Notes: generated by a model not told the origin, from the sequence alone. A DNA stretch of 64,000 nucleotides from Caenimonas koreensis DSM 17982 (GCF_009646335.1 NZ_WJBU01000001.1:1-64000); one strand, 5' to 3'; shown: positions 17,039-26,412, numbered from the stretch's first letter. Numbers and translations are program-made.

Positions 17039-18556
17039 TTACTTTGCCTTCGCCTTCGACCGGGACTTGGGTGCCGGCTTCGTGGCTGCCTTCTTCGCCG
17101 GCTTGGCCACCGGCCTGTTGGCGGCTTCGGTCAGCAGGTATTGCACGAGCAGGCCCACGGGCCGGCCGGTAGCGCCCTTGGCCGCGCCGCTCTTCCAGGC
17201 CGTGCCTGCCACATCCAGGTGCGCCCACGGAAACTTCGCCGCAAAGCGTTGCAGGAACTTGGCTGCGGTGATCGCGCCGCCTGCGCGGCCCCCCACGTTG
17301 GCCACATCGGCGAAGTTGGACTTCAGCCCGTCTGCATATTCGTCGTCAAGCGGCATGCGCCAGCACAGGTCGAGCGCTGCTTCGCCGGCTGCGCTCAGCG
17401 CGCTGGCCAGTGCGTCATCACTGGAGAAAAGGCCGCTGCGCACGCCGCCCAGTGCAACCACACAGGCGCCCGTCAATGTCGCGATATCGACAACGGCGGA
17501 AGGCTTGAACCGCTCGGCATAGGTCAGCGCGTCGCACAGGATCAGCCGGCCCTCTGCGTCGGTGTTCAGGATTTCGATGGTCTGGCCCGACAGGCTGGTG
17601 ACGATGTCGCCCGGCTTCACCGCCTTGCCATCAGGCATGTTCTCGCAAGTGGGGATCAGGCCCACGACATTGATCGCAGGCTGGATATCGCCCAGCGCGC
17701 GGAAGGTGCCGAGCACGCTCGCCGCACCGCCCATGTCGAATTTCATTTCGTCCATTTCGGCAGACGGCTTGATCGAGATACCGCCGCTGTCGAAAGTGAT
17801 GCCCTTGCCGACCAGCACAATCGGCGCGTCGCCCGCAGCGCCGCCCTGGTGCTGCAAGACGATGAAGCGAGCCGGCTGCTCCGAGCCTTGCGCCACCGAC
17901 AGGAATGAGCCCATGCCGATCCTGGCAATTTCCTTCGGGCCCATCACTTCGCACTGGAAGCCATGCGCCTTCGCCAGGCCCTTGGCCTCTTCACCCAGGC
18001 GCGTCGGTGTTGCGATGTTCGGCGGCAGGTTGGCGATTTCACGTGCGAACTCAATGCCGCTGGCCACACCCTTGGCCGCAGCAAATGCCGCCTTGAAACG
18101 CTGAGAATCTTCCACGGCGACGTGCACGCGCTGCAGCTCACGGCCTTCCGGCTTGGACTTGGTCGTCACGTAGACGTAGCTGGCTTCGGCCGTGCCGACC
18201 ACGGCAGCCCTCACCGCGTCTTCGGCGCTGCCCGCCGGCAGGCAGATCAGCAGGCGCTTGGCACCCGAGCTGCGCAACGACGCCACGGCAGCCGCCACCG
18301 CAGCATGGACCTTCTTGCCTGAGCCGTCGCCCGCACCGGCCAGAACGACGCGGGGAGCAGCAATGCCCGCGCTGCGATAGGCTTGCAACAACTTGCCCGC
18401 TTTCGCCTCCAGGTGTTTTGCCTTCAGCGCTTCGCCGGCGAGCAGCGACAAGGGGTCTTTGCCGGCCTTGAAAGTGCTGGTGACCAGCATCACGATGGCA
18501 TCGCACTTCTCACGGGCGGCGTCGGCCAGGTTCAGAGTATTGAGTTCGAAGTCCAT
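17039..18556 (-). CDS. pepA: Leucyl aminopeptidase (M17)
   Basis: A cytosolic two-metal aminopeptidase of about 505 residues that removes N-terminal residues, notably leucine; in E. coli PepA also binds DNA. The M17 signature NTDAEGRLIL is present, as are GKGITFDSGGISIKP and DMGGAASVLG with the metal ligands. The C-terminus carries a lysine/alanine-rich tail (about 35 residues: KPAKKAATKPAPKSRSKAKAK region), longer than in many homologues and possibly nucleic-acid binding. The ATG at 18556 (MDFELNTLNL) matches family starts; an earlier in-frame ATG overlaps lptF. It is divergent from lptF with only 43 nt between the start codons. Confidence 0.93.
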   Translation of the reverse strand: MDFELNTLNLADAAREKCDAIVMLVTSTFKAGKDPLSLLAGEALKAKHLEAKAGKLLQAYRSAGIAAPRVVLAGAGDGSGKKVHAAVAAAVASLRSSGAKRLLICLPAGSAEDAVRAAVVGTAEASYVYVTTKSKPEGRELQRVHVAVEDSQRFKAAFAAAKGVASGIEFAREIANLPPNIATPTRLGEEAKGLAKAHGFQCEVMGPKEIARIGMGSFLSVAQGSEQPARFIVLQHQGGAAGDAPIVLVGKGITFDSGGISIKPSAEMDEMKFDMGGAASVLGTFRALGDIQPAINVVGLIPTCENMPDGKAVKPGDIVTSLSGQTIEILNTDAEGRLILCDALTYAERFKPSAVVDIATLTGACVVALGGVRSGLFSSDDALASALSAAGEAALDLCWRMPLDDEYADGLKSNFADVANVGGRAGGAITAAKFLQRFAAKFPWAHLDVAGTAWKSGAAKGATGRPVGLLVQYLLTEAANRPVAKPAKKAATKPAPKSRSKAKAK

Positions 18557-18599
18557 AATTCGCTGGTTTGATCCAGTAGTCATTAGAAGAATCGCGCTG

Positions 18600-19697
18600 A
18601 TGTTATTCCATTCCACCCTGCGCAAGGAACTGGCCCGCACTTTCGGCGCGACGCTGATCGTGCTGGTGACCATCGTGATGACGATGACGCTCATTCGCAC
18701 GCTCAGCCAGGCCACGCGTGGCAGCGTCAACCCGCAGGAGGTGTTGATGGTGATGGGCTACACCGTGCTGGGTTACCTGCCGCCCATCCTCACGCTGTCG
18801 CTGTTCATTGCCATTGTCGGCACGCTCTCGCGCATGTACCGCGACAGCGAAATGGTCATCTGGTTTTCGGCGGGCCGCGGCCTTTCCTCCTTCCTGAGCC
18901 CGCTGCTGCGCTTCGCGTGGCCCGTGCTGCTGGTCGTGGGGTTGCTGGCGCTGGTCGTCTGGCCGTGGGCCAACTCGCAGACGCAGGAACTCAAGGACCG
19001 CTATGGCAAGCGCGGCGACCTCGAGCGCGTCGCGCCCGGGCAGTTCCAGGAGTCCGCCAGCGGCAAGCGCGTGTTCTTCCTGGACAAGGACAGCCCCGAC
19101 AACAAGTCAGGCAAGAACATCTTCATCTCCACCAATGAGCGCGGCAAGGAAACGGTGACGTCAGCGCGCAGCGGCCGGATCGTCACGATCGGCGACGACC
19201 AGTTCCTGTTGCTGGCCAACGGGCAACGGCTTGAAAGCTCCAGCAACGCGCAGCTGAAGGTCAGCGAGTTCGAGGAATACCTCAACCGCATCAGCCAGAA
19301 CGACGTTGCCGCAGTCGGCACGCTGCCCGCCAAGACCCGCTCGACCTTCGCGCTGGTGATGGACCCCACGAACCTGCACCTGGGCGAGCTGGCCTGGCGG
19401 CTGGGTCTGGCGCTGGCCGCCTTCAATTTCATCGTGATTGCCATCACGGTGTCGAGTGTCAACCCGCGCGCGGGCCGCAGCGGCCACCTGGTGTTCGCGC
19501 TCTTCGCCTTCGTCATTTACTACAACCTGCTGAACATGGGACAAAGCTGGATCACCTCCGGGCGCGCATCGTTCAGCGCGTTCATGTTCGGCCTGCACGG
19601 CACAGTGGCTGTCGTGGGCCTGTTCTGGCTGGCCAAGCAACACAACGGCTGGTCGATGCGTGACCTGATCGGGCGCCGCCGTGCGAGCGCCGCATGA
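18600..19697 (+). CDS. lptF: LPS export ABC transporter permease LptF
   Basis: A 365-residue inner-membrane protein with the YjgP/YjgQ pattern: paired N-terminal membrane segments around residues 12-30 and 50-85, a third near 95-120, a large periplasmic beta-jellyroll (about 120-260) and three C-terminal segments. With LptG and the LptB ATPase it extracts lipopolysaccharide from the inner membrane and passes it to LptC/A. The start MLFHSTLRKEL is typical; it stops 4 nt inside lptG (ATGA), so the two are translationally coupled. Length is normal. Confidence 0.94.
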   Translation: MLFHSTLRKELARTFGATLIVLVTIVMTMTLIRTLSQATRGSVNPQEVLMVMGYTVLGYLPPILTLSLFIAIVGTLSRMYRDSEMVIWFSAGRGLSSFLSPLLRFAWPVLLVVGLLALVVWPWANSQTQELKDRYGKRGDLERVAPGQFQESASGKRVFFLDKDSPDNKSGKNIFISTNERGKETVTSARSGRIVTIGDDQFLLLANGQRLESSSNAQLKVSEFEEYLNRISQNDVAAVGTLPAKTRSTFALVMDPTNLHLGELAWRLGLALAAFNFIVIAITVSSVNPRAGRSGHLVFALFAFVIYYNLLNMGQSWITSGRASFSAFMFGLHGTVAVVGLFWLAKQHNGWSMRDLIGRRRASAA

Positions 19698-20794
19698 GGA
19701 CGATCCGCAGGCTGATTTACCGCGAAGTGCTGCTGTCCGTGCTGTTCGTCACGGCGGGCTTCCTGGCCCTGTTCTTCTTCTTCGATTTTGTCGATGAGCT
19801 TGGCAGCGTGAGCCGCGGCTCGTCGAGCTACCAGCTCACGCAGGCGCTGGTGTATGTGTCGCTCATGATCCCGAGCCACCTGTACGAGCTTTTGCCGATC
19901 GCGGTGCTGATCGGCACGATCTTCGTCATGGCGCGGCTCGCGCAAAGCTCTGAATACACCATCTTGCGCACGAGCGGCCTGGGGCCGTGGCGCGCAATGC
20001 GCACGCTGCTGCTGCTTGGCCTGCTGTTCACCATGCTCACGTTTGCAGCGGGCGACTACCTCGCGCCGATTGCCGATCGAACGGCGCAGCTGCTCAAGGC
20101 GCGGCTCGAAGGGCGTATCAGCATCGGCCAGACGGGCGCGTGGCTGAAGGAGCGGCAGCCCTTCAACACCTACAACGTCAACGTCAATTCGCTCACGCCC
20201 GAGGGCGACATGCAGAACGTGCGGATCTTCGAGGCCAACGCCCGGGGCTTTCTGGTGTCGGTCACGCGGGCGACCAAGGCGCACTTCTCGGAAGGCGCGT
20301 GGATTCTTGAAGATGTCGAGCGCAGTGAATTCAGCATGCCGGGCACCGATCACGCCAAAGTTGACCGGTCCAAGCTGGAACGCCTGCGCTGGCCGACCGA
20401 AATCTCGCCCGAGATGGTGTCGGTGGCGCTGCTGCAGCCCGACAAGATGAGCACGATCGATCTCTTCCAGTACATCCGCCACCTGGAGCAGAACTCGCAG
20501 ACGTCGCAGCGCTACGAGATCGAGTTCTGGCGCAAGGTGTTCTATCCGCTCAGCTGCATGGTGATGGTGGTGCTGGCCCTGCCCTTTGCGTACCTGCACT
20601 TTCGCTCGGGCGGCATTGCGGCGTATGTGTTTGGCGGCGTGCTGATCGGCATCAGCTTCTTCCTGCTGAACAACGTGTTCGGCTATATCGGCAACCTGCG
20701 CAACTGGTGGCCGTGGCTCACGTCCGCAGCGCCGGGGATGATCTACACGGCGATGTCACTCTTTGCCTTCGGCTTCCTGGTGCTCAGGCGATGA
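19694..20794 (+). CDS. lptG: LPS export ABC transporter permease LptG
   Basis: A 366-residue partner of LptF with the same layout: N-terminal segment with LLSVLFVTAGFLALFFFFDFVDEL (about 13-36), segments around 60-85 and 100-118, a periplasmic jellyroll (about 130-265) and three C-terminal segments. It starts within the lptF stop and its own stop overlaps the next gene start as ATGA. The short divergent region 18557-18599 must hold the promoter for this lptF-lptG-cbiX-like unit. Loss of either permease is lethal in most Gram-negative bacteria. Confidence 0.94.
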   Translation: MRTIRRLIYREVLLSVLFVTAGFLALFFFFDFVDELGSVSRGSSSYQLTQALVYVSLMIPSHLYELLPIAVLIGTIFVMARLAQSSEYTILRTSGLGPWRAMRTLLLLGLLFTMLTFAAGDYLAPIADRTAQLLKARLEGRISIGQTGAWLKERQPFNTYNVNVNSLTPEGDMQNVRIFEANARGFLVSVTRATKAHFSEGAWILEDVERSEFSMPGTDHAKVDRSKLERLRWPTEISPEMVSVALLQPDKMSTIDLFQYIRHLEQNSQTSQRYEIEFWRKVFYPLSCMVMVVLALPFAYLHFRSGGIAAYVFGGVLIGISFFLLNNVFGYIGNLRNWWPWLTSAAPGMIYTAMSLFAFGFLVLRR

Positions 20795-21159
20795 CGCGCG
20801 CTGTCGTGCTCTTTGGCCACGGTTCGCGCGACCCGCAGTGGCGCGAAGCGATGGATGCGGTGGCCGCTCGCGTCGCCGCCCTCGATGCGGCGTTGCTCGT
20901 ACGGTGCGCATTCCTGGAAATGATGCAGCCTGACTTGCCGGCATGCCTGCGCGATCTCGATCAGGCTGGCGCGACGCATGTCAGCGTGTTGCCGCTCTTC
21001 CTGGGCACGGGGCGACATGCGCGGCACGACCTGCCTGTGCTCGTCGATGAAGCACGCGTTTCTCATCCACACATCGAAATCAGGCTGCTGCCGTCGGCGG
21101 GCGAGCACGCAGCAGTGCTGGACTTGTTGGCGCGTGTGGCGATTGGCAGCTCAGTCTGA
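20791..21159 (+). CDS. cbiX: CbiX-like sirohydrochlorin chelatase
   Basis: A 122-residue single-domain protein of the small CbiX/SirB class. It starts RAVVLFGHGSRDPQWREAM, containing the catalytic His of the GHGS(R/K)D motif. It continues with LPACLRDLDQAGATHVSVLPLFLG and GRHARHDLP, where the second conserved His lies. These enzymes insert Co or Fe into sirohydrochlorin for cobalamin or siroheme. Siroheme would suit the sulfate assimilation theme of this window, but the metal cannot be told from sequence. It is coupled to lptG by a 4-nt overlap, a recurrent arrangement in Burkholderiales. It overlaps the convergent gene at 21151 by 9 nt. Confidence 0.85.
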   Translation: MTRAVVLFGHGSRDPQWREAMDAVAARVAALDAALLVRCAFLEMMQPDLPACLRDLDQAGATHVSVLPLFLGTGRHARHDLPVLVDEARVSHPHIEIRLLPSAGEHAAVLDLLARVAIGSSV

Positions 21160-22533
21160 TTGATCGGGCGCGGGAGCGTGCAGCAATGCGACGCTGACGA
21201 TTTCGCGTTGTGGCTCGTGCGCCAAGACGGGCGGCGTCAAATGGACTTCGATCGCATCCAGGTCGTCCATGATCGTGGCCGGATTGACAACGCCGCGCTG
21301 GATTGCGGCGACTTCGCCCCAGCAGCTATCGCTGAGTATGTTTGCGCGATTTGGCGAGTGGCGAATGCCGGGTTGCTGCACCAGTCGCAGGCACTGTTGA
21401 ACTTCCTGCGGCGTGGGGTTGGCTGCCAGGCAGTCTTGCACGCAATTGATCCCGCCCTCTGCGTCTCCAGCTGCGAACAACGCCTCTGCCTTGCGCACCG
21501 CCCACAAGGCGTCGGAGTCACCGCCCTTCATCAGCAAGAACTCGCCGTCGCGCGCGGCCTCATCGCTGCGCCGTGAATCCACCATGGCGCGAATCTGGTG
21601 CCGAGCGGACGCGGGAGCTGACTCTGCAGCTCGCAACGCTTCTTCTTCGTTGCCCAGCATGAAATGGGCCTTCGCAACCAGCGCCGCCGCATCGGGCGCA
21701 ATGTCAACGCCCCGCGCGAGTTGCTCTGCCGAAACGATTTTGACCAGTTCGAGAGCCTGTTGCGGCTTGTTGGCTGCCAGCAAATACTCCGCGTTCCGAA
21801 GGTACTGCGCAGCCTGCGGGATGGCGTTCAGATGGGACATGGCGAGCTCGCTCCACGCCATGGCCTCATCAAATCGGCCAATCGCCACCAGGCTCTCCAC
21901 AATCTGCTCGACGTTCAGCCGAACTGTGGCTTCTGTCTCTGCCGACAGCGGACCGCAGGCGTGCCCGTTCAGGCGGAACGCCTGCGCAACCGCCGAAGCG
22001 CGTGCCCCATATGGGCGCATGAAAATCCCATGCTCTTCACGCCGGCGCTCAAGCGCCTTCTGGGTCTTGCGGAGCTTCTTCTGCGCAGCCGCGCGCTCTG
22101 TATCGCCCGCAGCAGCGAGCTCATTCTTGGCAGCAAACACGGCTCGCACCACGGGGTTGATCTGCGAAGGCTCAACCAAACTTTGCAGGTCATTTGTGGC
22201 CACCTGAAGGGCCAACATTTCCTCAGAGTCCAGATACTGCGCGGTACCCACCAGCAGGGACGTCTGCAACATCGTCATCCCCGCTTTGGGCAGGTAGCTT
22301 GTGCCCCTGCTTTCCGGGCCCGGCCCGCAACGGCGCGCAAGCGGCGGTTGCACGCGCATCGCGGGAAGGCCACCCGCACCGGCCGCAGACGTGCTGGCGG
22401 CCTGCTGCGCTGCGATCGTCGCGCCACCTGCTCTTGGCTCGAGTGGCTGCGGTTGTGACACACGCCTGCCGTTGTCAGCAGCAGGCTCGCCGCCAGAAGC
22501 GGGGCCAGAGACAGAAGTGCGCTTGACGTCCAT
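21151..22533 (-). CDS. Unrecognised TPR-like protein with possible F-box-like segment (460 aa)
   Basis: I do not recognise a named family. Residues about 1-80 are low-complexity (Ala/Gly/Pro/Arg-rich). A helical segment at about 105-135 (LDSEEMLALQVATNDLQSLV) loosely resembles F-box or related helical motifs. A charged coiled segment (about 150-170, AAAQKKLRKTQKALERRREE) follows. From about 190 onward there are TPR/Sel1-like helical pairs (ESLVAIGRFDEAMAWSELAM, YLLAANKPQQALELVKI, FMLGNEEEALRAAESA, LFAAGDAEGGINCVQDCL). The start at 22533 has an AAGGAG site. The adjacent gene at 22588 has the same overall plan, including a GHAC-PL motif (here GHACGPL, there GHACAPL). No signal peptide is present. 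An effector or regulatory scaffold role is speculation. Confidence 0.55.
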   Translation of the reverse strand: MDVKRTSVSGPASGGEPAADNGRRVSQPQPLEPRAGGATIAAQQAASTSAAGAGGLPAMRVQPPLARRCGPGPESRGTSYLPKAGMTMLQTSLLVGTAQYLDSEEMLALQVATNDLQSLVEPSQINPVVRAVFAAKNELAAAGDTERAAAQKKLRKTQKALERRREEHGIFMRPYGARASAVAQAFRLNGHACGPLSAETEATVRLNVEQIVESLVAIGRFDEAMAWSELAMSHLNAIPQAAQYLRNAEYLLAANKPQQALELVKIVSAEQLARGVDIAPDAAALVAKAHFMLGNEEEALRAAESAPASARHQIRAMVDSRRSDEAARDGEFLLMKGGDSDALWAVRKAEALFAAGDAEGGINCVQDCLAANPTPQEVQQCLRLVQQPGIRHSPNRANILSDSCWGEVAAIQRGVVNPATIMDDLDAIEVHLTPPVLAHEPQREIVSVALLHAPAPDQSD

Positions 22534-22587
22534 ACGAAAACTCCTTGGTGGGTGGCAAGAGCTTCGTAACATCCCGTCAGAACAAGT

Positions 22588-23835
22588 TCATTCCATCAGC
22601 CGACTGACAAGTTCCGGGCAGACCGGATAGGGCCCGTGTGGCTCCACAGCGGGCAACTCCAGCGCGGCCGTTCGCGCAGCATGGCGAGTGACTCGATCGG
22701 TCGGGTCCGTCCAGCCCAACGCGCTCGCCACGTCACCCCAGATCAGATGCTCGTCAATGTCGCTGCGGGCTGGCGACACGACGACGCTCGGGCGGCGGGC
22801 AAGCGCAAGCACGGCTTTCGCGAAAGGCGGGTCGTCCCGCGCAAATCTATCGGCAAATTGGCCCAGGTCGTCTAGTGCATCAGTCCAGACGCCCACATCA
22901 AGCAGGACTTGCGCGCGCCGCAGATTCACGTCTGCGTCAGTGACGCACATGCCTTCCATGAGCTGCAACGCCTCGGCCATTGCCGCGCGATTGCGCTGCT
23001 TGCCAAAGACGACCGAGCGACAGTAGGCGCGCTCGAGTGGCGGTGCATGTTCGGCAGACAAGAGGGCCTCGTCCAGCAGGCCCGCCTGGATTTGCGCGTG
23101 AGCAAGTGCAGCATGAAACTGCGCCCGGGCCTCGTCGTCAGACGTGCCAACCCAGCGGCCAGGCTCGGCGATCAGGCGCGACATCAACGCAATCGCCCGG
23201 TCGGCAGAGCCATCGCGCATCCATATCTGCGCGACGGCCACGTAGTCTTCAGCCACAGGCCCGTTGCCGTAAGCAATGCGCCATTCGCTGACGCGCACTG
23301 CATCGCGGAAGCGCCCGGCCTGCTCCAGCAATTCAATTGCCGTGTCGAACATCCCCCGAGGCAGTGGCGCACAGGCATGCCCGGCCGCACGCAGGGCAAT
23401 CGTCCTGTTGCACGCTTGCTCGATGTTGTGCCTGATCTTGTCCCAGAGCGTGGTCACATGCTGGCGTGCGCGCTTGAAGCGCAGCCAGTCGGCTTTCACT
23501 TCTACATAGAAGTCTCGGGCGTCCTTGATCTGCGCGTCGGCCTGCCGATCTTCTGCAGCCAGCGCCGAACGCGCTGCCATGAGCTGGTTGAGATGTGCTC
23601 GTGCTTGCAGTGCCCGCTTGAGAAATGGGTTCGATGCCCGGTCAATGTGCGCGCGCATGACAACCGGGTCTTCCATGAGGACGGCCTGCACCTCACGGTC
23701 CATGTACGAAAGATCGCCATGCTCTGCAAGTTCACGCAACAGGTCGTTGCCAGGCATGGGGATGGGCTTTGCCACATTGCCAGCCCTGCCCAGGCGCTCG
23801 GTTTGGTTGTGCAATCGCGGCGAATCAAGTCGCAT
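22588..23835 (-). CDS. Unrecognised TPR-like protein, relative of the adjacent gene (415 aa)
   Basis: The plan parallels the gene at 21151: an N-terminal helical segment (MPGNDLLRELAEHGDLSYMDREVQ region, about 27-50), a charged middle, a shared GHACAPLP motif (about 152-159), then TPR-like repeats (LLEQAGRFRDAVRVSEW, IWMRDGSADRAIALMSRL, ALAHAQIQAGLLDEALLSAE, LDVGVWTDALDDLGQF). It is 54 nt upstream of that gene and on the same strand, so they are probably one operon. The start is preceded by GAGGAAGAG. I do not recognise a function. The region separates the core genes cbiX-like and cysB, so it may be a lineage-specific insertion. Confidence 0.55.
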   Translation of the reverse strand: MRLDSPRLHNQTERLGRAGNVAKPIPMPGNDLLRELAEHGDLSYMDREVQAVLMEDPVVMRAHIDRASNPFLKRALQARAHLNQLMAARSALAAEDRQADAQIKDARDFYVEVKADWLRFKRARQHVTTLWDKIRHNIEQACNRTIALRAAGHACAPLPRGMFDTAIELLEQAGRFRDAVRVSEWRIAYGNGPVAEDYVAVAQIWMRDGSADRAIALMSRLIAEPGRWVGTSDDEARAQFHAALAHAQIQAGLLDEALLSAEHAPPLERAYCRSVVFGKQRNRAAMAEALQLMEGMCVTDADVNLRRAQVLLDVGVWTDALDDLGQFADRFARDDPPFAKAVLALARRPSVVVSPARSDIDEHLIWGDVASALGWTDPTDRVTRHAARTAALELPAVEPHGPYPVCPELVSRLME

Positions 23836-23965
23836 GGAACTCTTCCTCTTTCCCTAAGAACTGCCAACTAATAACCATAAAGCATCACTAATTGATTCTA
23901 AGGTACCTAGAGACGACGAAAAAAAGCTCGGCCATAATGAACCGAGTTCTTATGAGAAATTCGGT

Positions 23966-24910
23966 ATGAACCTTCATCAATTCCGGTTTGTGCAGGAAGC
24001 CGTCCGGCGAAACCTCAACCTCACCGAAGCAGCCAAAGCGCTGCACACCTCGCAGCCGGGCGTGTCCAAAGCCATCATTGAGCTGGAAGAAGAGCTGGGC
24101 GTCGAAATCTTTGCGCGGCACGGCAAGCGCCTCAAGCGCGTCACCGAGCCGGGCCAACATGTGCTCAAGAGCATCGAGCTGATCATGCGTGAGGTGGGCA
24201 ACCTCAAGCGCATCGGCGAGCAGTTCAGCGCGGAAGACAGCGGCACGCTGTCGATTGCAACCACGCACACGCAAGCGCGCTATGTGCTGCCGGTGCCCGT
24301 AGCCAAGCTGCGCGAGGCGTACCCCAAAGTCAACGTCAGCTTGCACCAGGGCTCGCCCGACCAGGTGGCGCGCATGGTGCTCGATGAAATTGCGGAGATC
24401 GGCATCGCCACCGAGTCGCTGTCTGACTACCCGGACCTCGTCACCCTGCCCTGCTACGAATGGCAGCACGTGCTGGTGCTGCCCAAGGACCACGCGCTCG
24501 CCAGGAAAGACCGCATCACGCTGGAAGACCTGGCCGCTGAGCCGATCATCACGTATCACCCTTCGTTCACGGGTCGCACCCGCATTGACGCAGCGTTTGC
24601 GCAGCGCAAGCTCCAGCCGCGCATGGCCCTCGAAGCCATCGACTCGGACGTGATCAAGACGTACGTGCGGCTCGGCCTGGGCATCGGCATCGTTGCCGAG
24701 ATGGCCGTGCGCGACGACGGCAGCAACAGCGATCTCGCAGTGCGGCCCCTGGGCGCGCTGTTCGGCCAGAACATCGCGCGCGTTGCATTCAAGCGCAGCG
24801 CCTACCTGCGCAACTTCGTCTATAAATTTGCCGAGCTGCTGTCAGACCGGCTCGACCGCAACCTCATCGCCAAACACATGAGCGGCCACGCGAACGACTA
24901 TGAGCTCTGA
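23966..24910 (+). CDS. cysB: CysB-family LysR-type transcriptional regulator
   Basis: A 314-residue LysR-type regulator with the CysB hallmark N-terminus MNLHQFRFVQEAVRRNLNLT and helix-turn-helix EAAKALHTSQPGVSKAI (about 20-40). The inducer-binding domain (about 90-300) includes the CysB/Cbl-type ATTHTQARYVLP and HQGSPDQVARMVL segments, with the Thr residues that contact sulfate or acetylserine in known structures. CysB activates cysteine biosynthesis and sulfate uptake genes, so the operon at 36923-40741 is a likely target. It overlaps the next gene by 11 nt. Whether it is CysB proper or the Cbl paralogue is not fully settled by reading. Confidence 0.88.
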   Translation: MNLHQFRFVQEAVRRNLNLTEAAKALHTSQPGVSKAIIELEEELGVEIFARHGKRLKRVTEPGQHVLKSIELIMREVGNLKRIGEQFSAEDSGTLSIATTHTQARYVLPVPVAKLREAYPKVNVSLHQGSPDQVARMVLDEIAEIGIATESLSDYPDLVTLPCYEWQHVLVLPKDHALARKDRITLEDLAAEPIITYHPSFTGRTRIDAAFAQRKLQPRMALEAIDSDVIKTYVRLGLGIGIVAEMAVRDDGSNSDLAVRPLGALFGQNIARVAFKRSAYLRNFVYKFAELLSDRLDRNLIAKHMSGHANDYEL

Positions 24911-26072
24911 TTCCGTTATTGAAAGAACGCCGAAGCTTCAAACGAAGCTGCCCGCAGTCGGTACCACGATCTTCACCGTCATGTCGGCGCTTGCCGCTGA
25001 AAAAGGCGCGGTGAATCTCGGCCAGGGCTTTCCGGATTTCGATTGCGATCCGCGCCTGGTCAACGCCGTGACGGACGCAATGCAGCACGGCTTGAACCAA
25101 TACCCGCCGATGACTGGCGTGCCCACGCTGCGCGCAGCAGTGGCTGCGAAGATCGAAGCGATGTACGGCCGCACGTACGACCCCGCCACCGAAATCACGA
25201 TCACTGCTGGCGCGACACAGGCCATCATCACCATCATCCTCGCCGTGGTTCGCCCGGGCGACGAAGTGATCGTGCTCGAGCCCTGCTACGACAGCTATGT
25301 GCCCAACATCGAACTGGCCGGCGGCACAGTCGTTCGCGTGCCGCTCACACCAGGCACGTTCCGCCCCGATTTCGACAAGATCGCTGGCGCACTCACGCCC
25401 AGGACGCGCGCCATTCTCGTGAACAGCCCGCACAACCCGAGCGCCACGGTGTGGACGCGTGAAGACATGCTCAAGCTTCAGGAGCTGCTCGCGCCGACCG
25501 AGACGCTCGTGATCAGCGACGAGGTGTACGAACACATGGTGTTCGACGCGAAGGACCACCAGAGCGTGGCGCGCTTTCCCGGCCTGGCGGCGCGCTCGTT
25601 CATCGTGTCGAGCTTCGGCAAGACATACCACGTCACGGGCTGGAAGGTGGGCTACGTCGCGGCGCCCGAGTCGTTGACAACGGAGTTCCGCAAGGTCCAC
25701 CAGTTCAATGTCTTCACCGTCAACACGCCGGTGCAGCACGGCCTGGCGGCCTACATGGCCGACCCGCAGCCCTACCTGCAGTTGCCGGCGTTCTACCAGC
25801 GCAAGCGCGACCTGTTCCGCGAAGGCCTCAAGCGCACGAAGTTCAAGCTGCTGCCCAGCGAAGGCTCTTACTTCCAGTGCGTCGATATCTCCGCCGTGAG
25901 CGACCTGCCCGAGGCTGACTTCTGCAAATGGCTCACCAGTGAAGTGGGCGTCGCGGCGATACCGCTGTCGGCGTTTTACGAGAGCGGGTTCGACCAGCGC
26001 GTGGTGCGCTTTTGTTTCGCCAAGAAGGACGAGACGCTGAACACGGCGCTCGATCGCCTGGCCAGGCTTTAA
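24900..26072 (+). CDS. PLP-dependent methionine aminotransferase (YbdL-type)
   Basis: A 390-residue class I/II aminotransferase. It has NLGQGFPDF near the N-terminus, TAGATQAI for cofactor phosphate binding, the NSPHNPSATVW loop, SDEVYEHMVFD, and the PLP lysine in SSFGKTYHVTGWKVGY. A final arginine (VVRFCFAK) binds the substrate carboxylate. YbdL-type enzymes use methionine and the oxoacid of methionine, as in the methionine salvage pathway. It overlaps cysB by 11 nt, so a sulfur amino acid role fits the context. An equally general aromatic or glutamine transaminase role cannot be excluded. Confidence 0.85.
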   Translation: MSSDSVIERTPKLQTKLPAVGTTIFTVMSALAAEKGAVNLGQGFPDFDCDPRLVNAVTDAMQHGLNQYPPMTGVPTLRAAVAAKIEAMYGRTYDPATEITITAGATQAIITIILAVVRPGDEVIVLEPCYDSYVPNIELAGGTVVRVPLTPGTFRPDFDKIAGALTPRTRAILVNSPHNPSATVWTREDMLKLQELLAPTETLVISDEVYEHMVFDAKDHQSVARFPGLAARSFIVSSFGKTYHVTGWKVGYVAAPESLTTEFRKVHQFNVFTVNTPVQHGLAAYMADPQPYLQLPAFYQRKRDLFREGLKRTKFKLLPSEGSYFQCVDISAVSDLPEADFCKWLTSEVGVAAIPLSAFYESGFDQRVVRFCFAKKDETLNTALDRLARL

Positions 26073-26205
26073 GCGCAGGACGCTTCAAGCAGGACAGCGG
26101 CTCACACGCCGCGCAGGCAGCGGACTACCGCACCCGTAGGCGGAGTCCGGCTTGTGCTTGGCTCAGCGGGTGCAACGATGGGTTCGTCAACAACGAAAGA
26201 AACCC

Positions 26206-26364
26206 ATGTCCATATCCCTCATCCTCCTGATCGTCCTGATTCTTCTGCTCGTCGGCGCACTGCCGTCGTGGGGCCACAGCAAAAACTGGGGTTATGGCCC
26301 GTCGGGCGGCCTGGGCCTGGTCGTGCTGATCCTGCTCATCCTGCTGCTGATGGGCAAGATCTGA
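26206..26364 (+). CDS. DUF3309 small membrane protein (52 aa)
   Basis: A 52-residue hydrophobic protein: MSISLILLIVLILLLVGALPSW, a polar turn with HSKNWGYGPSGG, then LGLVVLILLILLLMG. This two-helix hairpin with the central W-x-x-S-x-x-W-G-Y-x-P motif is the DUF3309 pattern found across Proteobacteria, often linked to stress but without known biochemistry. An earlier in-frame ATG adds 18 basic residues, but the family starts at MSIS. It faces hrpA, with a large inverted repeat between the two stop codons. Confidence 0.8.
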   Translation: MSISLILLIVLILLLVGALPSWGHSKNWGYGPSGGLGLVVLILLILLLMGKI

Positions 26365-26372
26365 GTTGGATG

Positions 26373-26412
26373 CCGCCTGCGCAGTCAGCTCGTGAGCTGA
26401 CTCCACAGGCGG
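26373..26412. terminator. Large bidirectional inverted repeat between convergent genes
   Basis: Nested perfect arms: CCGCCTG/CAGGCGG outside and AGTCAGCTC/GAGCTGACT inside, separated by 3-nt bulges on both sides, with a 2-nt loop. It overlaps the hrpA stop codon. There is no T-run, so it may act with other factors or only protect 3' ends. Confidence 0.55.
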
